Shown: positions 17,961 to 27,353, numbered from the stretch's first letter. The stretch is 64,000 nt of DNA from a bacterium (GCA_016932575.1 JAFGCO010000067.1:1-64000), one strand, 5' to 3'. Notes: generated from the letters alone by a model not told the origin. Made by a program: numbers and translations.

Positions 17961-18779
17961 TCAGCCGGATTTTCTTTTTTTATACTCTGTCGGCATTGCC
18001 GCTCCGAATGTTTTTTTCTCTTCTTTGCGAATGGCTTTACGAATATAGCGTTTGAATTGCCATCCAAACATGGGCTTGGCCGGCGCCATTTTTCCAAAGA
18101 CATAAAAACCCGGTGTCACATTGGAAGCTTTGGCCCTGGCCTCTTCGAGATTCATTTCTTTGACAGGCGCATATTGTTTAAACGATTCTGCGGCTTTTTT
18201 TTGAATTTGCCATACATGCAGCATAAAGGGACAATACCCGCCCCGTATCAAAGTGAACGGCTTCACATAATCCCATTCCAGTTCCGGTTCATAAAATTTC
18301 ACATGAACATTTTCCCGCTTAACAGGCAAATAACCGATTTTCCAGAAATCATGTGAATGTATCATCTTAAATCCAAAGCGCTCAAACTGTTGAAAGGGCA
18401 TATACATTCGGGATTTTGTACAGAGAATCAACAGACCCGGAATATCCGGAAAGGCACTCCTGACAGCATCGATTAATGATCTGCCAATCCCCTTTTTCCC
18501 ATATCCGCGCTTCACGTAGGTGCATAAAATTACAGGTGCATCCGGCTGAACCAGTATGGGTATTCCCAATGCATGCACCGTTCCCATGAGAAGATGCCCT
18601 GCCGGCTTCTCCTCTTCTACAGCCACAAAATTGAAGACATCTCTGCCCACATGGTCTTTCAAACCGGACAGCATGGATTTCCGATACGGCTGTGGATGAC
18701 GCACATAGATATTCCCGCGCATCATGCAGCCATAACCGTACTTATCAGAATTGCTCTGAGTCAGTTGAATAATTTTCAT
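17961..18779 (-). CDS. GNAT-family N-acetyltransferase with a C-terminal extension
   Basis: 272 residues. The N-terminal ~150 residues show a GNAT fold. The acetyl-CoA loop is in CTYVKRGYGKKGIGRSLIDAV, followed by LILCTKSRMYMPFQQFERFGF, the usual beta5-alpha4 part. Residues ~155-272 are an extra domain with GGYCPF, a conserved-looking VTPGFYVFGKM strand and a basic tail (RKAIRKEEKKT). Its layout recalls the thioredoxin-like YoaP C-terminal domain, but the match is weak. Substrate unknown; the long second domain makes a simple antibiotic or polyamine acetyltransferase less likely. It is encoded head to tail with the CocE-like hydrolase gene upstream, with a 49-bp gap. Confidence 0.65.
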   Translation of the reverse strand: MKIIQLTQSNSDKYGYGCMMRGNIYVRHPQPYRKSMLSGLKDHVGRDVFNFVAVEEEKPAGHLLMGTVHALGIPILVQPDAPVILCTYVKRGYGKKGIGRSLIDAVRSAFPDIPGLLILCTKSRMYMPFQQFERFGFKMIHSHDFWKIGYLPVKRENVHVKFYEPELEWDYVKPFTLIRGGYCPFMLHVWQIQKKAAESFKQYAPVKEMNLEEARAKASNVTPGFYVFGKMAPAKPMFGWQFKRYIRKAIRKEEKKTFGAAMPTEYKKRKSG

Positions 18780-18828
18780 GATCCGTCCCCACGCATTTGA
18801 TCTATTAAAACTTGTATCCGTTTATCTG

Positions 18829-20784
18829 TTATTTGAGCAGCACCGTCTTTCGGATCTGTTGAAATTTGTCACCGGCAAGCTGAATCATATAGACGCCTGT
18901 TGGCGCCCTGTGTCCCTGATGGTCTTCACCGTTCCAGACAATGCGCAGCCTGCCGGACATGCCGTCAAGCTTCCATTGCCGCACCGTGCGCCCGAGAACA
19001 TCTGTAATTTTCAGAGAACAGAATTTTGTCCCGGATGGCAGCAGAACAGGGATGACTGTATGTGCATTAAAAGGATTAGGAAAATTTTGATCCAGCCGGT
19101 CCGTGACTGGCATGGCAGAAATTTTGTCTCGTATGTCCGTATCGATCCCGCTCACCACCGGCAGATTCAGAAAAGAAGGTAACTCCGATGTATGGTAGAT
19201 TTTTTGATGAGCAACAATCTGTGCGCTGGCCTGCCGAAACGGTTCCCCCGTATTGGGATTGACCGAGAACCGGGGATAGTTAGAACTGGAGACATCCACA
19301 CGGATGGCATGACCCGGCGCAAAGGCAATGGCTGTAGACCAAAGGTCAATGTCAAACTCGGCCACCTCGCCGGGAACAAGAAATTCCTCCTCACGAATGG
19401 ACCGCCGATGACGGGCCCGAACAATTCCGTCTGCCACCAGCATAGACCGGCCGTCTGGATACACATCACATAATCGGGCTGAAAAATCCGTGTCCACGGC
19501 ATCGGAGCTGGCATAAATTGTTACGGAAACAGGCCCTGTCACGATCACGGAATCATCCAAAAAAGGTGTTGTATACACAAGCACATCATTGCGGGACTCC
19601 AACTCACGCTGATCCATAGAGCCGGCCGGGATATTGAGGTTCCGGCCCCCTGCAGTAGGTACCGGATCGTCCGGATCAAAAGCAAACTCTTCGGGCAGTT
19701 CATTGTCCTCGGGCGGATCGAGGGATAATAAACCGCCGGATCTTAAATAAAAAGGGATCTCTTGATAATCGGGAGGCCAGTGTTCCGAAAAAATCCAGCG
19801 ATTGCCCGGCCCTTCAGAAAGATCCGGATCCCCCATCAAATAATACTGTACGGCCGGCATATGAATTACAGATTCTTCTTTCTGATCCTTTAAATAATAA
19901 TCAAACCAGTCAATCATCACGCCAATCCAATTCATGGCATCGCTTTCCGGAAAACGCAGCTCTCCGGTCCACTTGGAAGCGATATCATGAACCCAGGGTC
20001 CGATGATCAGTTTTTGCCTGCCCTGCGCGCCTGATCCGCCTTCTCTTTGAAGACCGTCAAACGCATTGATTTGTCCCTGGATAAAAATATCATGCCAGCC
20101 GCCGACATGCAGAATCGGAACACGCACACTGTCGAGTCGTGTCAGAAAATTCAATCGGTCATACATTGGGCTGTACAGGGGATGTTCAGAAAAAAAATCA
20201 ATGAGATGTTCCGCCCGGTTTCCTCCCAGCCAGCCATCTACAAGAGATTCCCGGTACACGCCGCCATAAAACAATGCATCCTCATATATATTACTTGCCG
20301 CTACTATAACCAGACAACAGTCCAGAGCCGGCGGTGCCGCACCGGCCATGAAATACTGCGTCATTCCCAAAGCCGAGGCTCCAAACGATCCGATTTTTCC
20401 ATTACACCAGGATTGAGATTCAATCCACCCGACAGTATCATACCCATCCTGGATGTCTCCCCAGCCATCCGAAAAATAAAGCGAATCTGTACCTTCGGAT
20501 TGAAACCGTCCCCGCGTATTTTGTACTACAAGGGTATAATGCATAAAGTTGCACACGATGAGCGCAAGGGTCGGATCCACAGCGGAGGAACGTTTATAAG
20601 GGGTACGCATCAGAATCACCGGCCATGGAGGCTTTGAAGTCACCGGCTGGTAAATATCTGTAGCCAGCCTGACACTGTCACGCATAGCGACCATTTCCGT
20701 CTGGACTGTATAAGCATTAACAAGACATGAAAAAATAAAAATGGATATTAAAATGGACAGAGTCACTTGAGGTTTGTGTTCCAT
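18829..20784 (-). CDS. Secreted CocE/NonD-family hydrolase (S15-like) with T9SS-type tail
   Basis: 651 residues. Signal peptide to about residue 24. The alpha/beta-hydrolase domain has the nucleophile motif GASALG (about S137). Family segments VGGWHDIFIQGQ and LIIGPWVHD provide the acid/His region. The X-Pro dipeptidyl-peptidase C-terminal jelly-roll follows (VTGPVSVTIYASSDAVDTDF, HAIRVDVSSSNYPRF). The last ~85 residues are a sorting domain (NFPNPFNAHTVI, GVYMIQLAG, KTVLLK). Family members cleave esters or amides such as glutaryl-7-ACA, cocaine or proline dipeptides; the true substrate here is unknown. The tail indicates export through the outer membrane. Confidence 0.85.
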   Translation of the reverse strand: MEHKPQVTLSILISIFIFSCLVNAYTVQTEMVAMRDSVRLATDIYQPVTSKPPWPVILMRTPYKRSSAVDPTLALIVCNFMHYTLVVQNTRGRFQSEGTDSLYFSDGWGDIQDGYDTVGWIESQSWCNGKIGSFGASALGMTQYFMAGAAPPALDCCLVIVAASNIYEDALFYGGVYRESLVDGWLGGNRAEHLIDFFSEHPLYSPMYDRLNFLTRLDSVRVPILHVGGWHDIFIQGQINAFDGLQREGGSGAQGRQKLIIGPWVHDIASKWTGELRFPESDAMNWIGVMIDWFDYYLKDQKEESVIHMPAVQYYLMGDPDLSEGPGNRWIFSEHWPPDYQEIPFYLRSGGLLSLDPPEDNELPEEFAFDPDDPVPTAGGRNLNIPAGSMDQRELESRNDVLVYTTPFLDDSVIVTGPVSVTIYASSDAVDTDFSARLCDVYPDGRSMLVADGIVRARHRRSIREEEFLVPGEVAEFDIDLWSTAIAFAPGHAIRVDVSSSNYPRFSVNPNTGEPFRQASAQIVAHQKIYHTSELPSFLNLPVVSGIDTDIRDKISAMPVTDRLDQNFPNPFNAHTVIPVLLPSGTKFCSLKITDVLGRTVRQWKLDGMSGRLRIVWNGEDHQGHRAPTGVYMIQLAGDKFQQIRKTVLLK

Positions 20785-20979
20785 ATCTGGCTCCCGACGA
20801 ATCGCTATTCAATGCATACAGAAAGACCGCATCTGTAAGCAATCTCTCCTTTCATCCTTCACACCTCAATTCCCTCCTCAATACTATGAAGACAATAACA
20901 CACAATTATTCAATTAAAAAATAACTCAGGGATCCGATAAATCATCTTATACATAAACATTCAAATGATCAATGCAGGA

Positions 20980-22389
20980 TCATTCCTTTCGCTGCAAGGC
21001 ACACACCACTTCAATATGTTTGGTCTGAGGAAACATATCCACAGGCTGAACAGTGCGAACCGTGTAAGCAGACTGCAGCTCAGCCAGATCTTTTGCCAGC
21101 ATTGGCGGATTGCAGCTCATATAAATCAGACGCGGAGGAAGCCACTGCAGCAGGTCACGGATCGTATCAGGATGGGTGCCGCCCCTGGGAGGATCCAAAA
21201 TAACCGTATCAGCCCGGCCGTATTGCTGAATCAGGGGAGCGGCTTCATGAATGGCATGTTTCATGTCCCCCTGGATGAACACAATATTATCGAGATTGTT
21301 CAGAGACGCATTACGCCGGCCATCTTCCACAGCCGAAGAAATCACTTCAATGCCTACCACTTGTTTCACATGATTGGCAATATAAAGACCAATCGGTCCT
21401 GTCCCGCAATACAAATCGTATACAATTTCATTACCTGAAAAATCGGCCAATTCGAGAATGGTGTCGAACAAAACCTCAGTCTGATAAGTGTTGGTCTGAA
21501 AAAATGCATTGGAAGATATTTCAAACAAACATGAACCAATCTTCTCTCTCAGTTTGCCGTCTCCCAAAATCACAGACTCTTCATCGGAATAAGCCACCTG
21601 GGCTTTCTTGTTGCTGATACCGTGAACCACAGATGTGAGTTCAAGATGTTTCCAGAATAATTTGTGCATCAGCCATTTGAATACAGGATCTCCTTTTTCA
21701 GGAGCCTGACTGGAAGTAATGATCTGAACCATCAATTCCTGTGTATTCATCCCTTCACGAAAAACCAAAAATCGCCAGAATCCCTGGTGGTTCCGAATAT
21801 GGTAAGACGGCTGCCCGGTCTGACAAATCAGGGATTTGATGTCCACGAGCAGTTGGTTGGCCGTTTCAGATTGCAGCAGACAGCGATCAATATCGATAAC
21901 TTTATCAAAACGGCCCGGTGCATGCAATCCCAGAGCAAAATCCACAGGCTTTTCATCATCGAGTCCATGGATCACCCACCGACGGGGCGAAAAAGTAAAC
22001 TCCATTTTGTTACGATATCCATATTGAATTTTCGCGGTTTTTATCGGACGAAAATCGCAATCAGTAACATGCCCGACGCGTTGAATTAATTCCTGAACCT
22101 GCCGGAATTTGGACTCCGCCTGCGCCTCATATTTTAAATGCTGCAGCTGACACCCGCCGCACACGCCAAAATACGGACAGGGGGCCTCAATCTGATCCGG
22201 ACCTGGTGTAATGATTTCATGAATCCGTGCTTCACCGTAATGTTTTCTTTTTCTCCGAATGACCGCCTGTACTTTCTGTCCGGGAATTCCGCCCTCAACA
22301 AACCATACAAAACCATCCTGTCTCGCCACTCCCCTTGCGCCGAACGCCAGGTCGTCAATGGTTAATTCAATAAAATCCCCTTTTCTCAT
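20980..22389 (-). CDS. rlmD: 23S rRNA (uracil-5-)-methyltransferase, RumA/RlmD type
   Basis: The inner ATG (MRKGDFIEL) is chosen over an in-frame GTG six codons upstream because AAGG is suitably placed and the TRAM domain begins at once. The N-terminal TRAM RNA-binding domain (~1-58) is followed by the iron-sulfur ligands in CPYFGVCGGCQLQH, the SAM-binding segment VYDLYCGTGPIGL, and the catalytic Cys region LIYMSCNPPML near the end. It methylates uridine in 23S rRNA (or a related RNA; RlmC/RlmD/TrmA paralogues are hard to separate by sequence). It is a single gene, divergent from the DUF3467 gene. Confidence 0.85.
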   Translation of the reverse strand: MRKGDFIELTIDDLAFGARGVARQDGFVWFVEGGIPGQKVQAVIRRKRKHYGEARIHEIITPGPDQIEAPCPYFGVCGGCQLQHLKYEAQAESKFRQVQELIQRVGHVTDCDFRPIKTAKIQYGYRNKMEFTFSPRRWVIHGLDDEKPVDFALGLHAPGRFDKVIDIDRCLLQSETANQLLVDIKSLICQTGQPSYHIRNHQGFWRFLVFREGMNTQELMVQIITSSQAPEKGDPVFKWLMHKLFWKHLELTSVVHGISNKKAQVAYSDEESVILGDGKLREKIGSCLFEISSNAFFQTNTYQTEVLFDTILELADFSGNEIVYDLYCGTGPIGLYIANHVKQVVGIEVISSAVEDGRRNASLNNLDNIVFIQGDMKHAIHEAAPLIQQYGRADTVILDPPRGGTHPDTIRDLLQWLPPRLIYMSCNPPMLAKDLAELQSAYTVRTVQPVDMFPQTKHIEVVCALQRKE

Positions 22390-22565
22390 GCCATTCAACC
22401 TTTGCACACTTCACTTTGCGTCATCGGCTCGCAGCAGTTCAAAGGATTACCGAAATTAAAACAATGTAAAATTTTAAGCGCCAGAACCTTTGTTTCCTTC
22501 AATATGCTGACAGTTAAAATTAATCTAAATACCTGAAAATCCAAAATCAAGCCTTAATTTGCAAC

Positions 22566-22594
22566 TTGACAAATACTCTGAAAATGTGTATACT
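22566..22594 (+). promoter_or_regulatory. Consensus sigma-70 promoter of the DUF3467 gene
   Basis: TTGACA (22566-22571), 17-bp spacer, TATACT (22589-22594). Transcription would begin near 22601, leaving a leader of about 147 bases before the ATG at 22748. The leader holds a small hairpin (ATCCTAA / TTAGGAT near 22634-22661). The rest of the 22390-22747 gap shows nothing else. Confidence 0.75.
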
Positions 22595-22747
22595 AAACAC
22601 CGCTAATCATTTCGAACACTTCTCATGAACATTATCCTAAAAGATGTGTGAACAATTAGGATGGATCATGATGAATCATTGATTGGTCGGCGGAAATTTT
22701 TAAATGATTAATTTTTACAATCGCATCCATTAGTTATCGGAGGCATG

Positions 22748-23071
22748 ATGAATGCACCACCACAGCAAATTAATCTGGAACTGGGTGAAAAAGAAGCCGA
22801 AGGTATTTATGCCAATTTTGCTGTTATCAGCCATTCACCGGCAGAATTTGTCATGGATTTCACCCGTATACTTCCGGGTGTGCCTAAAACAAAAGTATAT
22901 GCCCGATTGATTATGGCCCCGCAACATGTAAAATCCTTGGCCAGGGCCCTGAATGACAATATTGAAAAGTACGAAAAGCAATACGGTGAAATTAAATTGT
23001 TTGGACAGGACCAGAATAAACCATTCGGTTTTCAGCAGAGTGCATCACCGGCTCCCAAACCCAAAACATGA
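22748..23071 (+). CDS. DUF3467 family protein
   Basis: 107 residues. The second of two adjacent ATGs is preferred because GGAGG lies only one base before the first. The protein matches the DUF3467 pattern: NLELGEKEAEGIYANFAVISHSPAEFVMDF, PKTKVYARLIMAPQHVKSLARALNDNI, ending with a short Pro/Lys-rich tail. The family is small, cytoplasmic and common in FCB and many other bacteria; its function is unknown. The strong promoter and long leader suggest good expression. The downstream barrel gene begins directly after its stop and may be in the same transcript. Confidence 0.85.
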   Translation: MNAPPQQINLELGEKEAEGIYANFAVISHSPAEFVMDFTRILPGVPKTKVYARLIMAPQHVKSLARALNDNIEKYEKQYGEIKLFGQDQNKPFGFQQSASPAPKPKT

Positions 23072-23095
23072 ATGGCAAGGCGTACCGGAACATCG

Positions 23096-23713
23096 ATGAT
23101 CAAAAATAAAAAAACATGGATGGCAGTCTTTCTGATACTTGGTTTGCTCTATCAGCGTGTTTACAGCCGGGGCAGCAATCTTTCGGAACGATGGGCTTTC
23201 AATATTGAGATCGGCAACTGGCAGCCTCACAGTCTGAACGATGAACCTCGTTTCGATACCTTCGGCGCAGCCGGCGCGACGCCTTTCATGGGATTGGGTT
23301 TCTCAATTCCCGCATTAAAGGATTTAACCATGAAATTAAGCCTCGGATTTTGGTCGCTGCGCGACCTGGACGAGGTGGTTAATATTCATACACTCGTGAT
23401 TCATCCGCTCATGCTTGATTTTAAATATTGGCTGGTGCCCGATGCACTGTTATCGGCCTATGTCTCCTACGGGGGGGGTATCTTTTGGGGAGCAGAAAAT
23501 GAAACCTTGCCTTTCGGAGAAAAACTGCATACGTCCCAGCATGGATGGGGAATTAATCTTGGCGCAGGTTTTGATGTTGCATTTTCGGCCCATATGGGAC
23601 TGGGCATGAACTTCCAATATCATTACGTTATTTTCAAGTATCCTCTGGGCGGAGTGGAAGATTTCAGCGGTCCGAAAATCAACGCAGGCCTGATTATTTA
23701 TCTGGGCCACTGA
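23096..23713 (+). CDS. Putative outer-membrane beta-barrel protein
   Basis: 205 residues from the chosen ATG. An in-frame ATG at 23072 directly follows the previous stop and is an alternative; the later one has GGAA upstream and gives a standard signal peptide (MIKNKKTWMAVFLILGLLYQ). The mature protein is rich in Gly, aromatic residues and alternating strands (FMGLGFSIPALKDLTMKLSLGFWSL, NLGAGFDVAFSAHMGLGMNFQYHYV) and ends in a hydrophobic strand, LIIYLGH, as small barrels do. No family recognised. It is probably translated from the DUF3467 transcript. Confidence 0.6.
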   Translation: MIKNKKTWMAVFLILGLLYQRVYSRGSNLSERWAFNIEIGNWQPHSLNDEPRFDTFGAAGATPFMGLGFSIPALKDLTMKLSLGFWSLRDLDEVVNIHTLVIHPLMLDFKYWLVPDALLSAYVSYGGGIFWGAENETLPFGEKLHTSQHGWGINLGAGFDVAFSAHMGLGMNFQYHYVIFKYPLGGVEDFSGPKINAGLIIYLGH

Positions 23714-23732
23714 AAAAATATTTCTTATCAAT

Positions 23733-24080
23733 TTATTCCTGATTCGATTTTTTCCCCAATTTACTTGCGATATAATAAAACAGAAGCAATCCGGAACCCG
23801 CCAAAATGAACATTGCACCCACAACGACTTCCTCCTGAACATCAACAGGAAGCAGCTGGCCAATGAGCAATGCCAGACCCAGGCCAATCAAAACAAATCC
23901 CCACTTGAGGGATGATAAGGTTCTGGATGTAGAGTTTGAATAGAGATACTTAACCTTCTCTCCCAGTTCACCCTTATCAATCAGTTTTTGACGGATTCGA
24001 TTGTCCGAAATGACTTTCACCACGCCGACAAATGAAAAAAATACAATCGCGACGATAAAAACATCAGAATAGTTATCCAT
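23733..24080 (-). CDS. DUF6249-like small membrane protein
   Basis: 115 residues with three predicted membrane segments (FIVAIVFFSFVGVVKV, WGFVLIGLGLALLIGQLL, VVGAMFILAGSGLLLFYYIA). A cytoplasmic stretch of ~40 residues lies between the first two (RIRQKLIDKGELGEKVKYL). The pattern fits the DUF6249 group found beside ECF sigma factor genes in FCB genomes. It is divergent from the sigma factor gene, sharing a 148-bp intergenic region that contains a long inverted repeat. It may be a target of, or a modulator for, that sigma factor; this is inferred from position only. Confidence 0.65.
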   Translation of the reverse strand: MDNYSDVFIVAIVFFSFVGVVKVISDNRIRQKLIDKGELGEKVKYLYSNSTSRTLSSLKWGFVLIGLGLALLIGQLLPVDVQEEVVVGAMFILAGSGLLLFYYIASKLGKKSNQE

Positions 24081-24133
24081 GAGAGCCTCCTTTGTTTTGC
24101 TTCAATGATTCCTGTCTTATCAGACACGCCTAA

Positions 24134-24225
24134 TTTAAAAATGTTGCAGATGATTCACCACTGCCAATACGGTATCTCACGCTTTTTAAACCGGCGGGTG
24201 TGATGGTAAATGCAACATATTTAAA
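24134..24225. promoter_or_regulatory. Inverted repeat pair in the DUF6249/ECF sigma divergent region
   Basis: TTTAAAAATGTTGCA (24134-24148) and TGCAACATATTTAAA (24211-24225) are inverted copies with one mismatch, 62 bp apart. The right copy ends three bases before the first possible ATG of the sigma gene. They could be two half-operators of one regulator or the arms of a small mobile element. Confidence 0.5.
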
Positions 24226-24228
24226 AAA

Positions 24229-24831
24229 ATGGTGTCTAATAAAGAAATGAATGAATCAATTGAAAATCGCGGACTGATTTGTATACAAAAGATATTGGCA
24301 GGCGAGCAGGAAGCCTTCCGTGATTTCATTCTGTTGTTTCAACGTCTTGTATATAGCATAACCTCCAAATTAATTGTCTGCCAGGAAGACCAGGATGATA
24401 TTTGCCAGACTATTTTTATTAAAGCCTATCAAAACCTGGATCAGTTCCGCGGAGACAGTAAAATCTCCACATGGATCGGGAAAATGACTTATAATACCTG
24501 TTTAAACTATCTCCGCAGGAAAAAACATCTGTGTCTCGAAGATCATCATATCGATCATTATTCCAACAAGCATCAGAATACACGGGATACACCGGATCAT
24601 TTGACTGAAACGCAGGATATGTCAATCCGGCTGCATCATGAAATGAACCGACTGCCGGCGCAAATGCGAACAGCCCTTACCCTGTATCATATTCAGGGAT
24701 TAACCTACGACGAGATTGCTTCTGTCATGAGCTGTCCGGAAGGCACTGTAAAAAGCCACTTGTATCGCGCCAGGCAATTATTAAAAAAAAGACTGCTGGA
24801 AAAATATCAGAAAGAGGAATTGATTGGATGA
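24229..24831 (+). CDS. ECF-type RNA polymerase sigma factor
   Basis: 200 residues at most. Another in-frame ATG (24247) is possible; neither has a good Shine-Dalgarno site. Region 2 is clear (LFQRLVYSITSKLIV, DDICQTIFIKAYQNLDQFRGDSKISTWI), as is the region-4 helix-turn-helix (LPAQMRTALTLYHIQGLTYDEIASVMSCPEGTVKSHLYRAR). It directs RNA polymerase to a stress or surface regulon. It overlaps the anti-sigma gene by 4 bp (ATGA), so the two are translationally coupled. Control by the downstream membrane anti-sigma factor is expected from this arrangement. Confidence 0.92.
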   Translation: MVSNKEMNESIENRGLICIQKILAGEQEAFRDFILLFQRLVYSITSKLIVCQEDQDDICQTIFIKAYQNLDQFRGDSKISTWIGKMTYNTCLNYLRRKKHLCLEDHHIDHYSNKHQNTRDTPDHLTETQDMSIRLHHEMNRLPAQMRTALTLYHIQGLTYDEIASVMSCPEGTVKSHLYRARQLLKKRLLEKYQKEELIG

Positions 24832-25346
24832 AACACTTAACCGATCATGAAATTCAGGCGTGGATAGATGGTGATCCCGGCATGAATCGATTTTTAATCG
24901 AAGCGCACCTGCACCAATGCAGGGAATGCCGGGATTGTTTAAAGTCCTACCAGACACTTTACACTGTCATGGAAACAGCGGAAAAACCATTGAATATTCC
25001 AGTTGATTTTGCCGATCGGATCATGGCGCAACTGCCAGAGAAATCATTCAAGAGAAGGCACGCCTCTCTCTGGAAAATAATCGGACTGTTTGCAGCGGCC
25101 ACGTTTGCGACAGGAATTATGATAATGACGAGCCCCTGGACTCAATATTTTAATGAAAGCAGCGAATGGGCTCAACGTCTCAACCGAATCTTTCACGCCA
25201 TCCGGATTTCTTTACACTGGATGACAAATCGTTTCTATGGAACGATGATTTGGCTGATTTGCGGCATATGCATTCTTTTCTGCCTGATGACCCTGGACAA
25301 ATTGTTTTCCTGCAAATGGCGTGTTCATTTCAACACAAATCAGTAA
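24828..25346 (+). CDS. Zinc-binding membrane anti-sigma factor
   Basis: 172 residues. The start ATG overlaps the sigma gene stop. The N-terminal domain has the HxxxCxxC zinc anti-sigma motif (HLHQCREC, about residues 27-34). A first membrane segment lies at ~82-102 (LWKIIGLFAAATFATGIMIM) and a second at ~138-158 (MIWLICGICILFCLMTL). It should hold the sigma factor at the inner membrane until a signal releases it. The two membrane spans place the stretch between them in the periplasm, where the signal may act. Confidence 0.85.
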   Translation: MKHLTDHEIQAWIDGDPGMNRFLIEAHLHQCRECRDCLKSYQTLYTVMETAEKPLNIPVDFADRIMAQLPEKSFKRRHASLWKIIGLFAAATFATGIMIMTSPWTQYFNESSEWAQRLNRIFHAIRISLHWMTNRFYGTMIWLICGICILFCLMTLDKLFSCKWRVHFNTNQ

Positions 25347-25519
25347 TCGATTGCATCTTCTGTTAATATAAATGTGGTTTGCTGAAAGACTCCTCAAAGA
25401 TTCAAACCGATATTTCTCACCAAACCGATCAGACAGGTAAATAAGACCTGCTTAATATTATACTCTTTATTTTCCGTAAAATCCCGATGATCATGATTGC
25501 TTATCCCGGATATTCTTCA

Positions 25520-25548
25520 TTGACTTAGGCACCAAAATTCAATATATT
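25520..25548 (+). promoter_or_regulatory. Promoter that predicts a leaderless lepA mRNA
   Basis: TTGACT (25520-25525), 17-bp spacer, TATATT (25543-25548). A transcript start 6-8 bases later falls at 25554-25556, directly at the lepA ATG (25557). No Shine-Dalgarno sequence lies before that ATG. Confidence 0.65.
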
Positions 25549-25556
25549 GATTGCCT

Positions 25557-27353
25557 ATGTTAAAGCAGAGTATTCGAAATTTTTGTATCATAGCGCATAT
25601 AGATCACGGCAAATCGACTCTGGCAGATCGGCTGCTTGAAATGACGCATACTGTAACGCCTCAAGCCATGATGAATCAGATGCTGGATAATATGGATCTG
25701 GAAAGGGAGCGGGGCATCACTATCAAAGCCCATGCCGTAACCATGCATTATTCTCATAAAGATGGCAATATCTATCATCTGAATTTAATCGACACACCCG
25801 GCCATGTGGATTTTTCTTATGAAGTTTCCAGAAGTTTGGCCGCCTGCGAAGGAGCGCTTCTCATCATTGATGCTGCCCAGGGGATCGAAGCGCAAACCGT
25901 GAGTAATATCTATCTGGCTATGGAACACGATTTAATCCTGATCCCGGTCATCAACAAAATCGACCTGCCCAGTGCCCGGATCGATGAAGTCAAACATCAG
26001 GTCATGGATTTTCTTGGCGTAAGTGAAAATGAAATAATCCTCGCAAGCGCCAAAGAGGGGATTGGTATTACTGATATTCTTGAAGAAATTATCCTTAAAA
26101 TCCCTGCCCCCCGGGGAGACATCCATGCTCCCTTGCGTGCTTTGATTTTCGATTCCGTATTCGATTACTACCGGGGGGCGATCGCGTATGTCCGTATCAT
26201 GGATGGTCAGATTCATCAGGGAGACATCATTCAATTTCTGTCGACCGGAAAGACCTTCGAAGCAGACGAAATCGGAACGCTTCGTTTAAAGCGTCATCCC
26301 GCAGATCAATTACGCGCAGGAGAAGTCGGTTATATCATTGCCAATGTGAAAAATTTAAAAGATTCAAAAGTTGGTGATACCGTCACACTGGCTAAAAATC
26401 CTGCGTCGAAACCTTTACCCGGATTTCGGGAGCCCAAGCCCATGGTCTTTTCCGGATTGTTTCCTACAAACGCTGATGATTTGCCGGAATTACGCAACGC
26501 GCTTGAACGTCTGCAATTGAACGATTCGGCAATGATTTACGAACCGGAAAGTTCCACAGCATTGGGATTTGGATTTCGTGTGGGATTTTTGGGACTTCTC
26601 CATATGGAGATTGTACAGGAACGGCTGGAACGCGAATATGACCAGAGTCTGATTACGACCATCCCCAATGTGGAAATACGGGTCAAGCTGAAAGACGGCT
26701 CTGTACTGATCATCGACAACCCGGCTCAGCTTCCTGAAACCATGAAGATTGATTTTGTCGAAGAGCCTTTTATCGATGCCCAAATCATTACCCCCTCCGA
26801 ATATGTCGGAAATTTAATGAAACTGTCTCAGGATCGAAGGGGCATTTATAAAAACACATCCTATCTGGATACGTATCGGGCCTGCCTGCATTATGAATTT
26901 CCTCTTTCAGAAATTATTTTTGATTTCTATGACAAATTAAAATCGCTTTCCCGGGGATATGCCTCGTTCGATTACGAACTTGTTGGCATGCGGCAATCCG
27001 ATCTGGTCAAGCTTGATGTGCTGATTAACGGCGATCCCGTGGATGCTTTATCGATGATCATCCATCGGGATAAAGCGTATGAATGGGGGCAAAAGCTGAC
27101 CAGCAAATTAAAAGAGCTGATTCCCCGGCAGATGTACGAAGTCGCCATTCAGGCGGCACTCGGATCCAAAGTGATTGCCCGAACCACAGTCAAGGCATTA
27201 CGAAAAAATGTGACTGCCAAATGTTATGGAGGGGACATTACACGAAAACGCAAACTTCTTGAAAAACAAAAAGAAGGCAAAAAACGCATGAAGCAGGTCG
27301 GAAAGATCGAAATCCCCCAGGAAGCCTTTTTGGCGGTTCTGCAGATCAAATAA
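25557..27353 (+). CDS. lepA: Elongation factor 4 (LepA), ribosome-associated GTPase
   Basis: 598 residues, the normal length. The ATG giving [22 protein letters not shown] is chosen over the TTG two codons upstream. The G1 loop is [10 protein letters not shown]3 is DTPGHVDF, G4 is NKIDLP, and the switch region has ERERGITIK. Domain II, the EF-G-like domains and the LepA-specific C-terminal domain follow ([34 protein letters not shown], ending [17 protein letters not shown]). The enzyme binds ribosomes and is linked to translation initiation or back-translocation. It has its own promoter, separate from the sigma/anti-sigma operon. Confidence 0.96.
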   Translation: MLKQSIRNFCIIAHIDHGKSTLADRLLEMTHTVTPQAMMNQMLDNMDLERERGITIKAHAVTMHYSHKDGNIYHLNLIDTPGHVDFSYEVSRSLAACEGALLIIDAAQGIEAQTVSNIYLAMEHDLILIPVINKIDLPSARIDEVKHQVMDFLGVSENEIILASAKEGIGITDILEEIILKIPAPRGDIHAPLRALIFDSVFDYYRGAIAYVRIMDGQIHQGDIIQFLSTGKTFEADEIGTLRLKRHPADQLRAGEVGYIIANVKNLKDSKVGDTVTLAKNPASKPLPGFREPKPMVFSGLFPTNADDLPELRNALERLQLNDSAMIYEPESSTALGFGFRVGFLGLLHMEIVQERLEREYDQSLITTIPNVEIRVKLKDGSVLIIDNPAQLPETMKIDFVEEPFIDAQIITPSEYVGNLMKLSQDRRGIYKNTSYLDTYRACLHYEFPLSEIIFDFYDKLKSLSRGYASFDYELVGMRQSDLVKLDVLINGDPVDALSMIIHRDKAYEWGQKLTSKLKELIPRQMYEVAIQAALGSKVIARTTVKALRKNVTAKCYGGDITRKRKLLEKQKEGKKRMKQVGKIEIPQEAFLAVLQIK

